47,689 nucleotides of DNA, taken from positions 1 to 47,689 of the IMG/VR virus record IMGVR_UViG_3300002518_002845; one strand, given 5' to 3'. Below the pieces are notes generated by a model, which was not told where the DNA came from, searched no databases, and saw only the letters and a program-made list of their open reading frames with translations. Every line of letters begins with the position of its first letter. Within the stretch, counting starts at the first letter, position 1. A program made the translations under genes and the position numbers. Below, one piece after another: positions 5,674 through 13,276 of the stretch. This stretch comes from a virus.

Positions 5674-6411
5674 ATGGCTACTGCTGAAACTAAGGCTGTC
5701 TACACGGCGGTCCTTGGAGATGATCTTAGTAAATTCGACGTCGAAACCCTTGACGAAGTTCTGATGGCTGAGAAGGTTGGTGGTGACAACTACACCAAAG
5801 AAACCTTCCACGCGCATGTAGAAGCGATTGTCGAGCATGGCGAAGGCTATGTTAAGTTCATGCAGACTCTGAAAGACGACGCCAACATGAAGACGGTGTT
5901 CGCCTTCATGATCAGCCAGGGACCGGATGCAATCTACGGACTGCTTCAGTCAATGGGACAGCATGGCCTTCTCTCCAAGAAGAAGGTCGCAAGTGCTGCT
6001 AAGATCGCAACGAAGACTCGTGCCGAACGCGCATGGTTCCGCAAGATCTGGGATGAGCTTTCTTCCGAGACTTACGTGATGCTTAATGAACGATTCATCG
6101 CGAGGCTCGATGAATTTAAGGAGCGCTTCCCTGAGATCGATGCTAATGACATCGCTACTCTGAAGGATCTCCTCATCGTGTGTGGAAAGAGCACACTGAA
6201 TGCTGGTGTTGATCATGTAACGCATGAGAAGACCGATGCTAAGTGCTCCATCGCGCTCGGATGGCGGTTGGATGTTCACAGCGCTGCTCGTAATGGTGGA
6301 TGGGATCCCAAGAAGGGAGAGTTCACGAAGGCTTACCTGGATAAGCAGGCAAAGAACGAGACTGATGAAGACACCAGCGAAGAGAGCACTGGTGACTCTG
6401 ATCTGAATTAA
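5674..6411 (+). CDS. Acidic-tailed helical protein, 245 aa, unknown
   Basis: The ATG at 5674 has AGAGAGG at good spacing and is preferred over the ATG at 5644, which lacks a site. The protein is mainly helical. It ends in a disordered acidic tail (DEDTSEESTGDSDLN) like those of proteins that bind single-stranded DNA or recruit partners. It stands alone between a promoter-like region and a structured RNA element, which suggests strong separate expression. I do not recognise the family. A DNA-binding or replication accessory role is only an inference. Confidence 0.7.
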   Translation: MATAETKAVYTAVLGDDLSKFDVETLDEVLMAEKVGGDNYTKETFHAHVEAIVEHGEGYVKFMQTLKDDANMKTVFAFMISQGPDAIYGLLQSMGQHGLLSKKKVASAAKIATKTRAERAWFRKIWDELSSETYVMLNERFIARLDEFKERFPEIDANDIATLKDLLIVCGKSTLNAGVDHVTHEKTDAKCSIALGWRLDVHSAARNGGWDPKKGEFTKAYLDKQAKNETDEDTSEESTGDSDLN

Positions 6412-6575
6412 TCAGATCGATAGGAACCCGGAGGACCTAATCCTCCGGGCTTCCTAAAGATGATACGAACATTGTGTTGTCCTCCTTCGGCTTCCCTGTG
6501 TTCTGCCGCTACGCTCTGTGCGATATGCTGTTCGTGTCATCTTTAGGAAGCAAATACTGAAGGACTCCTTCAGTT
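6400..6575 (+). ncRNA. Structured RNA element with competing helices
   Basis: Four helices lie in a row. GATCTGA/TCAGATC (6400-6406/6412-6418) overlaps a stop codon. CCCGGAGGA/TCCTCCGGG (6427-6435/6441-6449) is extended by AGGAA/TTCCT (6422-6426/6451-6455). A 20-bp arm pairs 6451-6470 with 6530-6549, with one G-U pair. ACTGAAGG/CCTTCAGT lies at about 6556-6574. The segment 6451-6455 can join either the second or the third helix but not both, a switch-like arrangement. No U-run follows, so it is not a simple terminator. It may be an attenuator, a processing site or a small RNA. Confidence 0.55.
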
Positions 6576-6592
6576 CTAACATAGGTAGAGTC

Positions 6593-7159
6593 TTGGAAAT
6601 CAAGTGTACCGTCTGTGGCGGAAGTCTCTTGAATGTTCTTCAAGAGTGTCGTGGAACTGTGACTCACTGCAATGTCACTCAGCGATATCGAGTGTCTGTT
6701 GAAGACGGTGAGCTTTCTCTAAAGATTAATATTCACTCGGCTGAAAGCTATAGCCCCTTGAGAATCTGGGCTCATCCTACATTAAGGATGTCAGATAAAC
6801 TGAATGCTCTCAAGAGATTGCGTGGACATCTACTGAGCATGAAGAGAAGTGCTCACCAGATGTACACAGAGAACTTATTCAATTGCGACAAGTATATTGG
6901 TCGGGCAAATACATCGCTGCTCGACTCCGCCGTCTCTGATGCTGCCAAGAAACCTGAAACAGCTTTCGACTTAAGCATCAGGCTAAGTAGTAAAGGGAAG
7001 ACACATCGCTTGTGGATGGACGTCATAACAAAGATGGCGATAGCTGCCGGGAAGAAACCAAGCGACGTAGAAAGTGCGATGATTGATATCACCGGTGCCG
7101 TAAGACTCGCAAGAGAACTTGGCGTAGAAATCCCAATCGGGTTACAGGGGATCAAGTGA
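6593..7159 (+). CDS. Zinc-ribbon protein of unknown function, about 188 aa
   Basis: The N-terminus has a C-x2-C (KCTVCGG) and a second Cys pair (ECRGTVTHC), a likely zinc ribbon, followed by strand-rich and helical parts. I chose TTG at 6593, just upstream of the first Cys pair, because the alternative GTG at 6518 lies within the stem-loop region. The upstream frame is open, so the longer form (213 aa) is possible. The GTGA overlap with the helicase gene implies coupled translation. Function is unknown. Confidence 0.6.
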   Translation: MEIKCTVCGGSLLNVLQECRGTVTHCNVTQRYRVSVEDGELSLKINIHSAESYSPLRIWAHPTLRMSDKLNALKRLRGHLLSMKRSAHQMYTENLFNCDKYIGRANTSLLDSAVSDAAKKPETAFDLSIRLSSKGKTHRLWMDVITKMAIAAGKKPSDVESAMIDITGAVRLARELGVEIPIGLQGIK

Positions 7160-9831
7160 AATGTAAATGTATTACATGTGGAACAGAAATAACAAATGAT
7201 GTATATTGTAAAGAACATGTTCACATCCTGAACAATACAATTAGATTCTTTCGAACTATAACATCAATAAGGGAGCCAGAATTCAATGGGCCCCATGAAG
7301 CAGAGCTAACGCTTTCTGGAGATCGTCGTCCGACTACACTTAGACGTGTTGTCAAGTGGTTTGAGAAATCTGGATACAAGAAGTGGTCAAGGATATCCCT
7401 AAGGGATGAAACATACAAAAGCCTTAAGGTAGACGTCATCGCTAACAGCGACAATGTCTTTGTCGAAGTTAGCTGGCTCGCTTCTCCGCTGCGAAGTATC
7501 TGCTACGAGATTGCTGGCAATCTTGACTACACTGATACTGGATATAGACTACGAATCAACTGGAACAATTGGCAAAAGATCAAGAGAGTCATTGATGACT
7601 TCTATCCAATCCAGGTCATAGATACTAAGATTAAGAACTGGGCTCCGACTGCAAGAAAGAAATCATCAAACCCAGATACAATGAGGCTGGTATCAGACGG
7701 CAAGTATACTTGTGAGCTTGCTTTAAATAGAGGGAAGATCATCGGAGGCGAATGGGTCGCAACCGAGAATGGTATTGCAGATTTCAAGAACCTATTTGCT
7801 GGTAGTAGTCGGCAAGGAAGTAAGTCCTTTGGAAACTTTGGACGACGTTTCATAGCTCCTGCCACCATAGAGAATCTTGAGACTATTATCAAGCTGACTG
7901 TTCAGCCACAAGACATCAAGGTCGAAGCATGCTCTATGATTGTTGAGCAGACTAAGAGAGACACTGCTCTCGCTAAGACATTCCCGTGGCGAATGCACAC
8001 AGACAGGTACGATAAGAATAAGCTCCACAGATATGTCTATGATATCGTTGAGGACGACTTCTTTGGTGGACTGATTGATACTAAAGAGATCGTTAATGAG
8101 ACTGAAACCTGGAGAGACTGGCTGAACATATACGAACCATATTCACAGCAGAAGATTGTAGCTGCCGCATCTGTCCTTGCGAAATATGTAGGGTGGTGGA
8201 TTGATATGCGGGTCGGCAAGACTCCGACGGCTATGATGCTAATGAGATATCTACTTGACAAGAATCTTGTTGATCACTTTGTGGTTGTGGCTCCTGCTAT
8301 CAATGTATATGATCCATGGTTCTCTGAACTTGAAAGGCAAGGATGCTTCAGGGTATGCACCCTTGATGAAGGGAAGCAGATCGATGAGCAATCTATACGG
8401 TCTGAAGCATACGATATATATATCATCTCATACTCATCCCTGAGCGCTCGACTTCCAATCATGCAATGGTATTGGAGTATGGAAAGAGTTGGCTGGACAT
8501 TTGATGAGACCAGTCTGATTAAGAATCCTTCATCCAAGAGAGCAAAAGCATGTCGGCATGCTACAGAACACGCGCCGTATGTATACGCTCTAAATGGAAC
8601 ACCACTCGCACAAGGTCCACAGGACATCTGGTCGCAACAGATAGTTATTGATCAGGGGATTACATTTGGGACATCATTTGAACGCTTCAGTACCTACTGG
8701 CTGAAGAGAGCGGGAACAGGAAAGTTTATAATCGACAGTGATATGTCAACCTTGTTCGAGTTGAGGTTAGCTGGCTCAAGTATCAGGTATCTGAGAAGTG
8801 AAGCTGATCAGTTCAGCGGAAGAGATAAGAACTTTAGATACATAGCTATGCCTCCGACTAATGACATAAAGGAATCAACCAAAGAAATTCTGGCGGGGTA
8901 CACTCGCGACGAACAAGATAATGAAAGAGGTATCAAAGAAAATATCCTAACTATCTATGGTCACCTACGTGAATGCTGTGCATCATACAATAAGTATGAA
9001 GTCGTGGAGGGCTCTTGTGATTACAATAGAGTCAGGCATAGCATGAATCCGAAGGTAGTATGGATCAGGACATTCCTTAAAAGTAATCCAGGCCAGCCGA
9101 TGATCATCTTCTCAGAAAACTCTGAGATGGAAGACTGGATCATGGAGATGCTTGACCATGAAGGTGTTAGCTATTCTTCTCTACGCAGGAAGGGTAGGTC
9201 AAATACATTAAGTGGACCAGAACGTATGCATCAGCTTAAAGAGTTCCAAGAAGGACGAACGAGAGTAATCCTAATGAAGAGCGTATCAGCTAAGGGAGTT
9301 ACTCTCAACAGAATCCCTGCTGTGAAGGCTGGGCTTGGAAGTTATCCTGTCATCATCTATACACAACCAACATGGTCATTGATTGATTGGGAACAGTCAC
9401 AGGATAGAGCAGTAGGGACAGACCCTAAGACTAAGAAGTCCATTAGCACAATGGTCTATGTCCTTGTGATCCGTGGTTCAATTGAACAACAGATTGTAGG
9501 TGCTCTACGAAAGAAGAAAAAGGTCGCTGAGACTCTACTCGCTGATGCTGCACGTACTGGATATGAGAATCCATTTGAGAGTATGGACTTTTCTAATAAT
9601 AATGACGAAGAGTTGGATGAGATATTTGACTCGGAAGAGATGGAGGCAAGGTATCTACTGTCGCTTGCTCCACAGAAGAAGTTAACTGAGCGGATGATTA
9701 TTAGAGCAGACATTAGATACCGAGCAAACAAGTATGGAACTAAGCAAAAGACACAAGAGGAGCGCCCGCTATCAAGGGTAGCAGTCTACTTGATGACAAA
9801 GCTTGAGACAGAGGTCGGAGATGCTGAGTGA
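7156..9831 (+). CDS. SNF2-family helicase-like ATPase
   Basis: The 891-residue protein opens with a Cys cluster (CKCITCGTEI, then a Cys/His pair). The helicase core starts near residue 345: a Walker A variant (MRVGKTPTA, about 350), motif II as DETS (about 449), motif III as NGTPLAQGPQDIW (about 480) and motif VI as WEQSQDRAVGTDPKT (about 745-760). Motif III with GTP and the Q-x2-DR spacing are typical of SNF2/SF2 enzymes. SNF2-type proteins use ATP to move along duplex DNA; phage versions are thought to aid replication or recombination. The start is GTG, overlapping the previous stop. A Cas4-like nuclease is encoded close downstream, suggesting joint end processing. Confidence 0.85.
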   Translation: MKCKCITCGTEITNDVYCKEHVHILNNTIRFFRTITSIREPEFNGPHEAELTLSGDRRPTTLRRVVKWFEKSGYKKWSRISLRDETYKSLKVDVIANSDNVFVEVSWLASPLRSICYEIAGNLDYTDTGYRLRINWNNWQKIKRVIDDFYPIQVIDTKIKNWAPTARKKSSNPDTMRLVSDGKYTCELALNRGKIIGGEWVATENGIADFKNLFAGSSRQGSKSFGNFGRRFIAPATIENLETIIKLTVQPQDIKVEACSMIVEQTKRDTALAKTFPWRMHTDRYDKNKLHRYVYDIVEDDFFGGLIDTKEIVNETETWRDWLNIYEPYSQQKIVAAASVLAKYVGWWIDMRVGKTPTAMMLMRYLLDKNLVDHFVVVAPAINVYDPWFSELERQGCFRVCTLDEGKQIDEQSIRSEAYDIYIISYSSLSARLPIMQWYWSMERVGWTFDETSLIKNPSSKRAKACRHATEHAPYVYALNGTPLAQGPQDIWSQQIVIDQGITFGTSFERFSTYWLKRAGTGKFIIDSDMSTLFELRLAGSSIRYLRSEADQFSGRDKNFRYIAMPPTNDIKESTKEILAGYTRDEQDNERGIKENILTIYGHLRECCASYNKYEVVEGSCDYNRVRHSMNPKVVWIRTFLKSNPGQPMIIFSENSEMEDWIMEMLDHEGVSYSSLRRKGRSNTLSGPERMHQLKEFQEGRTRVILMKSVSAKGVTLNRIPAVKAGLGSYPVIIYTQPTWSLIDWEQSQDRAVGTDPKTKKSISTMVYVLVIRGSIEQQIVGALRKKKKVAETLLADAARTGYENPFESMDFSNNNDEELDEIFDSEEMEARYLLSLAPQKKLTERMIIRADIRYRANKYGTKQKTQEERPLSRVAVYLMTKLETEVGDAE

Positions 9832-10249
9832 GAAAGAACAGATGCTCGCCTTAAGTAAAGCCATCCATAATGTTATGGACGGCTGGAAGGATAGTCAGCC
9901 ATCTAATATTGTATTGACAAGACCAGGAACGATGGTTGAATTCTTTTATATATGTGGCAACATAGAAGAGGACGGATCAGAAGCTCTATATGAATTCTTA
10001 CGGTCAGCATATACTAACGAGATTGAATTGTGTGCTGCGATAGATCGTGTTGGTCTATGGTTTGAGAAGCAAGCAAAGAATATGTCGCAGAGAAATCAAA
10101 TGTGGTCTGTGTATTCAGATATACGTGCTCGAACTAAAGCAATGAATAGAGTCATGAATGATATGTCTGGAGATAAAAGGAAACAGATTTTGTTTGTAGC
10201 CATCAGCATGGAGTTCGCCAAGACGATTAGGGAGATCAGGAATGGATGA
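9821..10249 (+). CDS. Helical protein of unknown function, 142 aa
   Basis: The ATG at 9821 follows a GAGG/GGAG region and overlaps the helicase gene by 11 bases. The protein is almost entirely helical, with no catalytic motif. Its place between a helicase and a nuclease suggests a small partner of either. It overlaps the nuclease gene by eight bases. Confidence 0.65.
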   Translation: MLSEKEQMLALSKAIHNVMDGWKDSQPSNIVLTRPGTMVEFFYICGNIEEDGSEALYEFLRSAYTNEIELCAAIDRVGLWFEKQAKNMSQRNQMWSVYSDIRARTKAMNRVMNDMSGDKRKQILFVAISMEFAKTIREIRNG

Positions 10250-11270
10250 ATGGGATGATCTATTTGCAGGGTCAATATCAAGCCCGCCAAAGAAACGTCC
10301 CAAGTGGATGGATGATCTCTTTCATCCTCTTGGTACATTACCTGTAAATGAAATACATCAGTCATGGCTTTCAACATATAGAGAATGTGGAATGAAAGCC
10401 CTGCTATATACTCAGGCTATAGACAGAGCGAAGACACCTTACTATATGTTTGGTGGTAGTGTCTTTCATCAAGCCATGGACGAGGCGATTCAACATCCTG
10501 ACTTGAATACTTGGGTAAGTTGGACACGCGATCCAAATTACTGGGATGAAGTCTTTGAGAAGGTGTGGCTTAGGAACCCGAAGGATACATATCAAGAGTT
10601 TGACTATGGAAAATTCAGGAGTAACTTAGTCAATCCTGAAACTTTATATGGGCTTACTCTTGGTCAGATAATCTACTTTGCAATTAAGCTTCTAAATGCA
10701 TCAGGCTTTGAGATACTCGGTTGCGAAGTTAAACTCGATTTGCAAATTGATGGAGGGACTCCATTCGTCGGCACACTTGACTTGCTACTGTGGCACTCAT
10801 CAACGGGCAAGGTTATTGCAGACACAAAGTCGAGCGGCTTTTGGCAAAGATACTTCAAGGGCAAGTCTTTAACCAAGCAGTCATACTCTGAAGATCAGAT
10901 CAAGAATCATCTACAGCTTACACACTATGACTGGATGGGACAGCGCAAGGGACTTTGGAGTGAGAGTGAAATTGGAAGGTACATGATCTTTACGCCAGTA
11001 AACTTAACAAAGTATTCAAAGGGAGAAAAGAGAGGAAGGTTCAGAGGAGAGCCATACTTCTTCGGGGCACCAATCAAAGGAAACACAACCAGATACGAAA
11101 GTGACTTAAAGGTATGGCTTGATATGGCAAGCGGTGGTCACTTTGCAAGGATGTATCCAGCAATGTTCGGGAAGCTTAACTGTCCGACTTGCCCGTTTTC
11201 ATCTACTTGCTTGGAGGATAAAACATCAGGGTTCGTACCCGATTATATTAAGGAGATCAACAATGGATGA
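10242..11270 (+). CDS. Cas4/AddB-like Fe-S PD-(D/E)XK nuclease
   Basis: This is a 342-residue RecB-family nuclease. Visible features are Cys49 in a YREC segment, His76 (GSVFHQAMDEA), Asp180 (GTLDLLL), Asp194 and Lys196 (VIADTKSS), a Gln/Tyr helix (QLTHYDW, about 225-231), and Cys314, Cys317 and Cys323 near the C-terminus. One early and three late cysteines around the nuclease core are the 4Fe-4S pattern of Cas4, AddB and Dna2-type enzymes. Such enzymes resect DNA ends. Here it follows the SNF2 helicase and precedes an SSB-like gene, a set suited to recombination or end processing. No cas1, cas2 or CRISPR array is present. Confidence 0.85.
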   Translation: MDEWDDLFAGSISSPPKKRPKWMDDLFHPLGTLPVNEIHQSWLSTYRECGMKALLYTQAIDRAKTPYYMFGGSVFHQAMDEAIQHPDLNTWVSWTRDPNYWDEVFEKVWLRNPKDTYQEFDYGKFRSNLVNPETLYGLTLGQIIYFAIKLLNASGFEILGCEVKLDLQIDGGTPFVGTLDLLLWHSSTGKVIADTKSSGFWQRYFKGKSLTKQSYSEDQIKNHLQLTHYDWMGQRKGLWSESEIGRYMIFTPVNLTKYSKGEKRGRFRGEPYFFGAPIKGNTTRYESDLKVWLDMASGGHFARMYPAMFGKLNCPTCPFSSTCLEDKTSGFVPDYIKEINNG

Positions 11271-11553
11271 AGTGAGCAGCAAGCTCAGAATTCGACTTGT
11301 GATCAATGCCGAGCATGATGGTCCGGTTATTGATACAACCAAAGAAGAGGTAAGCGACATGTTGCGTAGCAACATGGAAGCCTTCCTGATAGAAGACGAT
11401 GATGGATTAGATATAATTGTGACTACTTATGTTGAGAGTTATAGTTATCAGGACAACACCGCTGCGATGCGAGAGAGGGTACTCGCAATGATAGAAATAT
11501 TAACACCAGAAGCCCTCGCTGAACTTGAAGACAATCTTAAGGAGCAAGAATGA
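11263..11553 (+). CDS. Small acidic protein, 96 aa
   Basis: The start at 11263 overlaps the nuclease gene by eight bases. The sequence begins with a strand (KLRIRLVINAEHDGP), has acidic central residues (EDDDGLDIIVTTYV) and a helical end. It overlaps the SSB-like gene by four bases (ATGA). No family is recognised. An accessory to the nuclease or the SSB-like protein is possible. Confidence 0.65.
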   Translation: MDEVSSKLRIRLVINAEHDGPVIDTTKEEVSDMLRSNMEAFLIEDDDGLDIIVTTYVESYSYQDNTAAMRERVLAMIEILTPEALAELEDNLKEQE

Positions 11554-12539
11554 GTACCGAGATGACAAAGTTTGATGCTAACGATCCAGAGCAGGTATCA
11601 GAATACCTTCAGAGGCTACAGACTGGAGAGCAGGATGAACAGCTTTACCAGCTTGCACAGGAAGCTAACCCCTTCGATGTTATGCCTAAGCTGGTACTCT
11701 CTGATAATACAAAGGAGGTCCGTGCAGTCCTCGGGGAAGAAACCGTTGAGACTTTCTCCTCAAAGAATCCTCTGTTCATGCTCGTCGTTCTGATGGCTGA
11801 AAGCCGTGCGCTTTGGAGGCCGGATAGTATGAAGAGAGACAGTGACGACAGGGATAAGTTTCCTATCTGTTCAACCAGTAGAGTTCCGATTGGAACATTC
11901 ATGCGAGAGAATGATAGGGGAGTAGGGACATGGCGAGTTGAAGACAATCCAGAACTCGCTGAGAGGTGGATTGGTGTCGGGCCGGATGATCCTATCGTTA
12001 GAGAGAACGAGGGAACGCAGCTTATCAGATGTGATACATGCAATCTGAATAAGTTCAAGTCCGTTGGTGACTTTGATGGGAGCGGCGAAGGAAGGGGCAA
12101 GGCATGCGGCGAGGGTAGACTTCTGATTGGCTATGTGTGTAAGGCTGTAGGTGACCTCCGTGATGGGCTCAAAGTGTTTGGCTTTGATCCGGCAGGAGTC
12201 CGTGTCTACGCTCAGCTGTCTGCTTCAAGTATCGGGACTGTTAAACAAATCGGAACGGCATGTGTTTCAAGAAGGACACCTGCGAGGTACTGCGTATTCC
12301 AGCTTGGATGTGAACCGCAAAGTAGCGGGCAGATGAAATGGGGCAGACTGACTCAACAGTTTTCTGGCTTCGTTGCACCTAACCTCATCGATGCTGCTGA
12401 TGAAGCATACAAAAGTATGACTGCTCTGGTGATCAAGGATCAGGTAGCTCCGAAGTATGATGATGAGCCGGATCCCCCTGAGCGTGGAACTGAGCAGGAT
12501 GGAAAGCATCCAAGTGAGAAGTGGAACGATCAGTTCTAA
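11550..12539 (+). CDS. Candidate single-stranded DNA-binding protein, 329 aa
   Basis: A helical N-terminus is followed by a strand-rich centre with four Cys (RCDTCN, KACGEG, YVCKA) that may hold zinc. A region like VYAQLSASSIGTVKQIG then PARYCVFQLGCEP resembles central parts of phage proteins of similar size that I associate with ssDNA binding. The C-terminal 30 residues are disordered, acidic and end in a Phe, like the tail of SSB. It is the last gene before a terminator. The SSB role is inferred from tail, size and context, not from a clear OB-fold match. Confidence 0.5.
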   Translation: MSTEMTKFDANDPEQVSEYLQRLQTGEQDEQLYQLAQEANPFDVMPKLVLSDNTKEVRAVLGEETVETFSSKNPLFMLVVLMAESRALWRPDSMKRDSDDRDKFPICSTSRVPIGTFMRENDRGVGTWRVEDNPELAERWIGVGPDDPIVRENEGTQLIRCDTCNLNKFKSVGDFDGSGEGRGKACGEGRLLIGYVCKAVGDLRDGLKVFGFDPAGVRVYAQLSASSIGTVKQIGTACVSRRTPARYCVFQLGCEPQSSGQMKWGRLTQQFSGFVAPNLIDAADEAYKSMTALVIKDQVAPKYDDEPDPPERGTEQDGKHPSEKWNDQF

Positions 12540-12563
12540 TTAGTATCTAATCACTCTCTGAAG

Positions 12564-12596
12564 GCCACGGTAACTATATGTTATCGTGGCTTTCTT
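12564..12596 (+). terminator. Intrinsic terminator after SSB-like gene
   Basis: An 11-bp stem (12564-12574/12580-12590, one G-U in RNA) with loop TATAT is followed by TTTCTT. It lies 25 bases after a stop codon and would end the helicase-to-SSB transcript, partly or fully. Confidence 0.85.
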
Positions 12597-12611
12597 AGGT
12601 TGAGGACTACT

Positions 12612-13007
12612 ATGTTAAGTGACTCACAAATTGAATACGCATTAGCTAATGATAAACGAATAGATAAATGTGCAGATGCAGCTGGCGAAACAATTGCCTG
12701 CGCGCATCATACAGAGCGCGGTGTCTTTGTATTAATCAGAGACGCTGTAACTATGGATATATTCCACAATGAATCTTTCTATATAGAGTATAAGCTTCTG
12801 GCTGCACTCAATGCGAGACAATGGCCTGGGATATTTATACATGCACAGAATGTCATATACAAGGTAGAGAGCTATCCCGGAACTTCATATGAGGGAAGAT
12901 CAGACAAAAGAATTAACAGAGTTGTATGGCGCGGAAACTCAACTATCGCGAGAGATGCACCAGGTGTAGATGATTGGTTAGATATGGTCTTCGGGAGTAA
13001 GAAATGA
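12612..13007 (+). CDS. Protein of unknown function, 131 aa
   Basis: The ATG at 12612 has GAGGA about six bases upstream. A TTG at 12600 is less likely. The protein is alpha/beta with several Cys and His in the first third (KCADAAGETIACAHH). It is the first gene after the terminator and may have its own promoter between 12540 and 12610, but none is clear. It overlaps the P-loop gene by four bases. Confidence 0.65.
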   Translation: MLSDSQIEYALANDKRIDKCADAAGETIACAHHTERGVFVLIRDAVTMDIFHNESFYIEYKLLAALNARQWPGIFIHAQNVIYKVESYPGTSYEGRSDKRINRVVWRGNSTIARDAPGVDDWLDMVFGSKK

Positions 13008-13276
13008 TTATCCTTATTGAAGGAGAGCGTGGTACAGGTAAGACATATCTGTGCCGAGAACTATACAGTGTAGTAGGTAACAAGCTGATTAGCTTTAATG
13101 ATGGTGCAACACGCGCACAGGTTGCACAGGTTGCACAGTTCAGAAACAGGATCCCACATTCTGTAGTTGTAATTACTGGCGACTTTGATACAATAGAGTA
13201 TGCTGAATCAATCCTGCGCCGCGCTCTAACAGGTGAAGCTATCGTTCGCCTTGAGTGTAAGGAGCCAACTTTGTGA
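13004..13276 (+). CDS. Minimal P-loop NTPase-like protein, 90 aa
   Basis: A clear Walker A (GERGTGKT, residues 7-14) is preceded by a strand (MIILIE), and a strand VVVITGDFD near residue 54 could be Walker B. The whole protein is only 90 residues, much shorter than a normal AAA+ or RecA domain, yet it has its own start and stop and overlaps both neighbours by four bases. It could be a small nucleotide-binding partner of the primase-helicase or a remnant of a larger ATPase. Confidence 0.7.
   Translation: MIILIEGERGTGKTYLCRELYSVVGNKLISFNDGATRAQVAQVAQFRNRIPHSVVVITGDFDTIEYAESILRRALTGEAIVRLECKEPTL

Noticed and set aside
10242-11270. Cas4-like protein as part of a CRISPR-Cas adaptation module
   Set aside because: No cas1, cas2 or repeat-spacer array is present; similar nucleases are common in phage replication regions.
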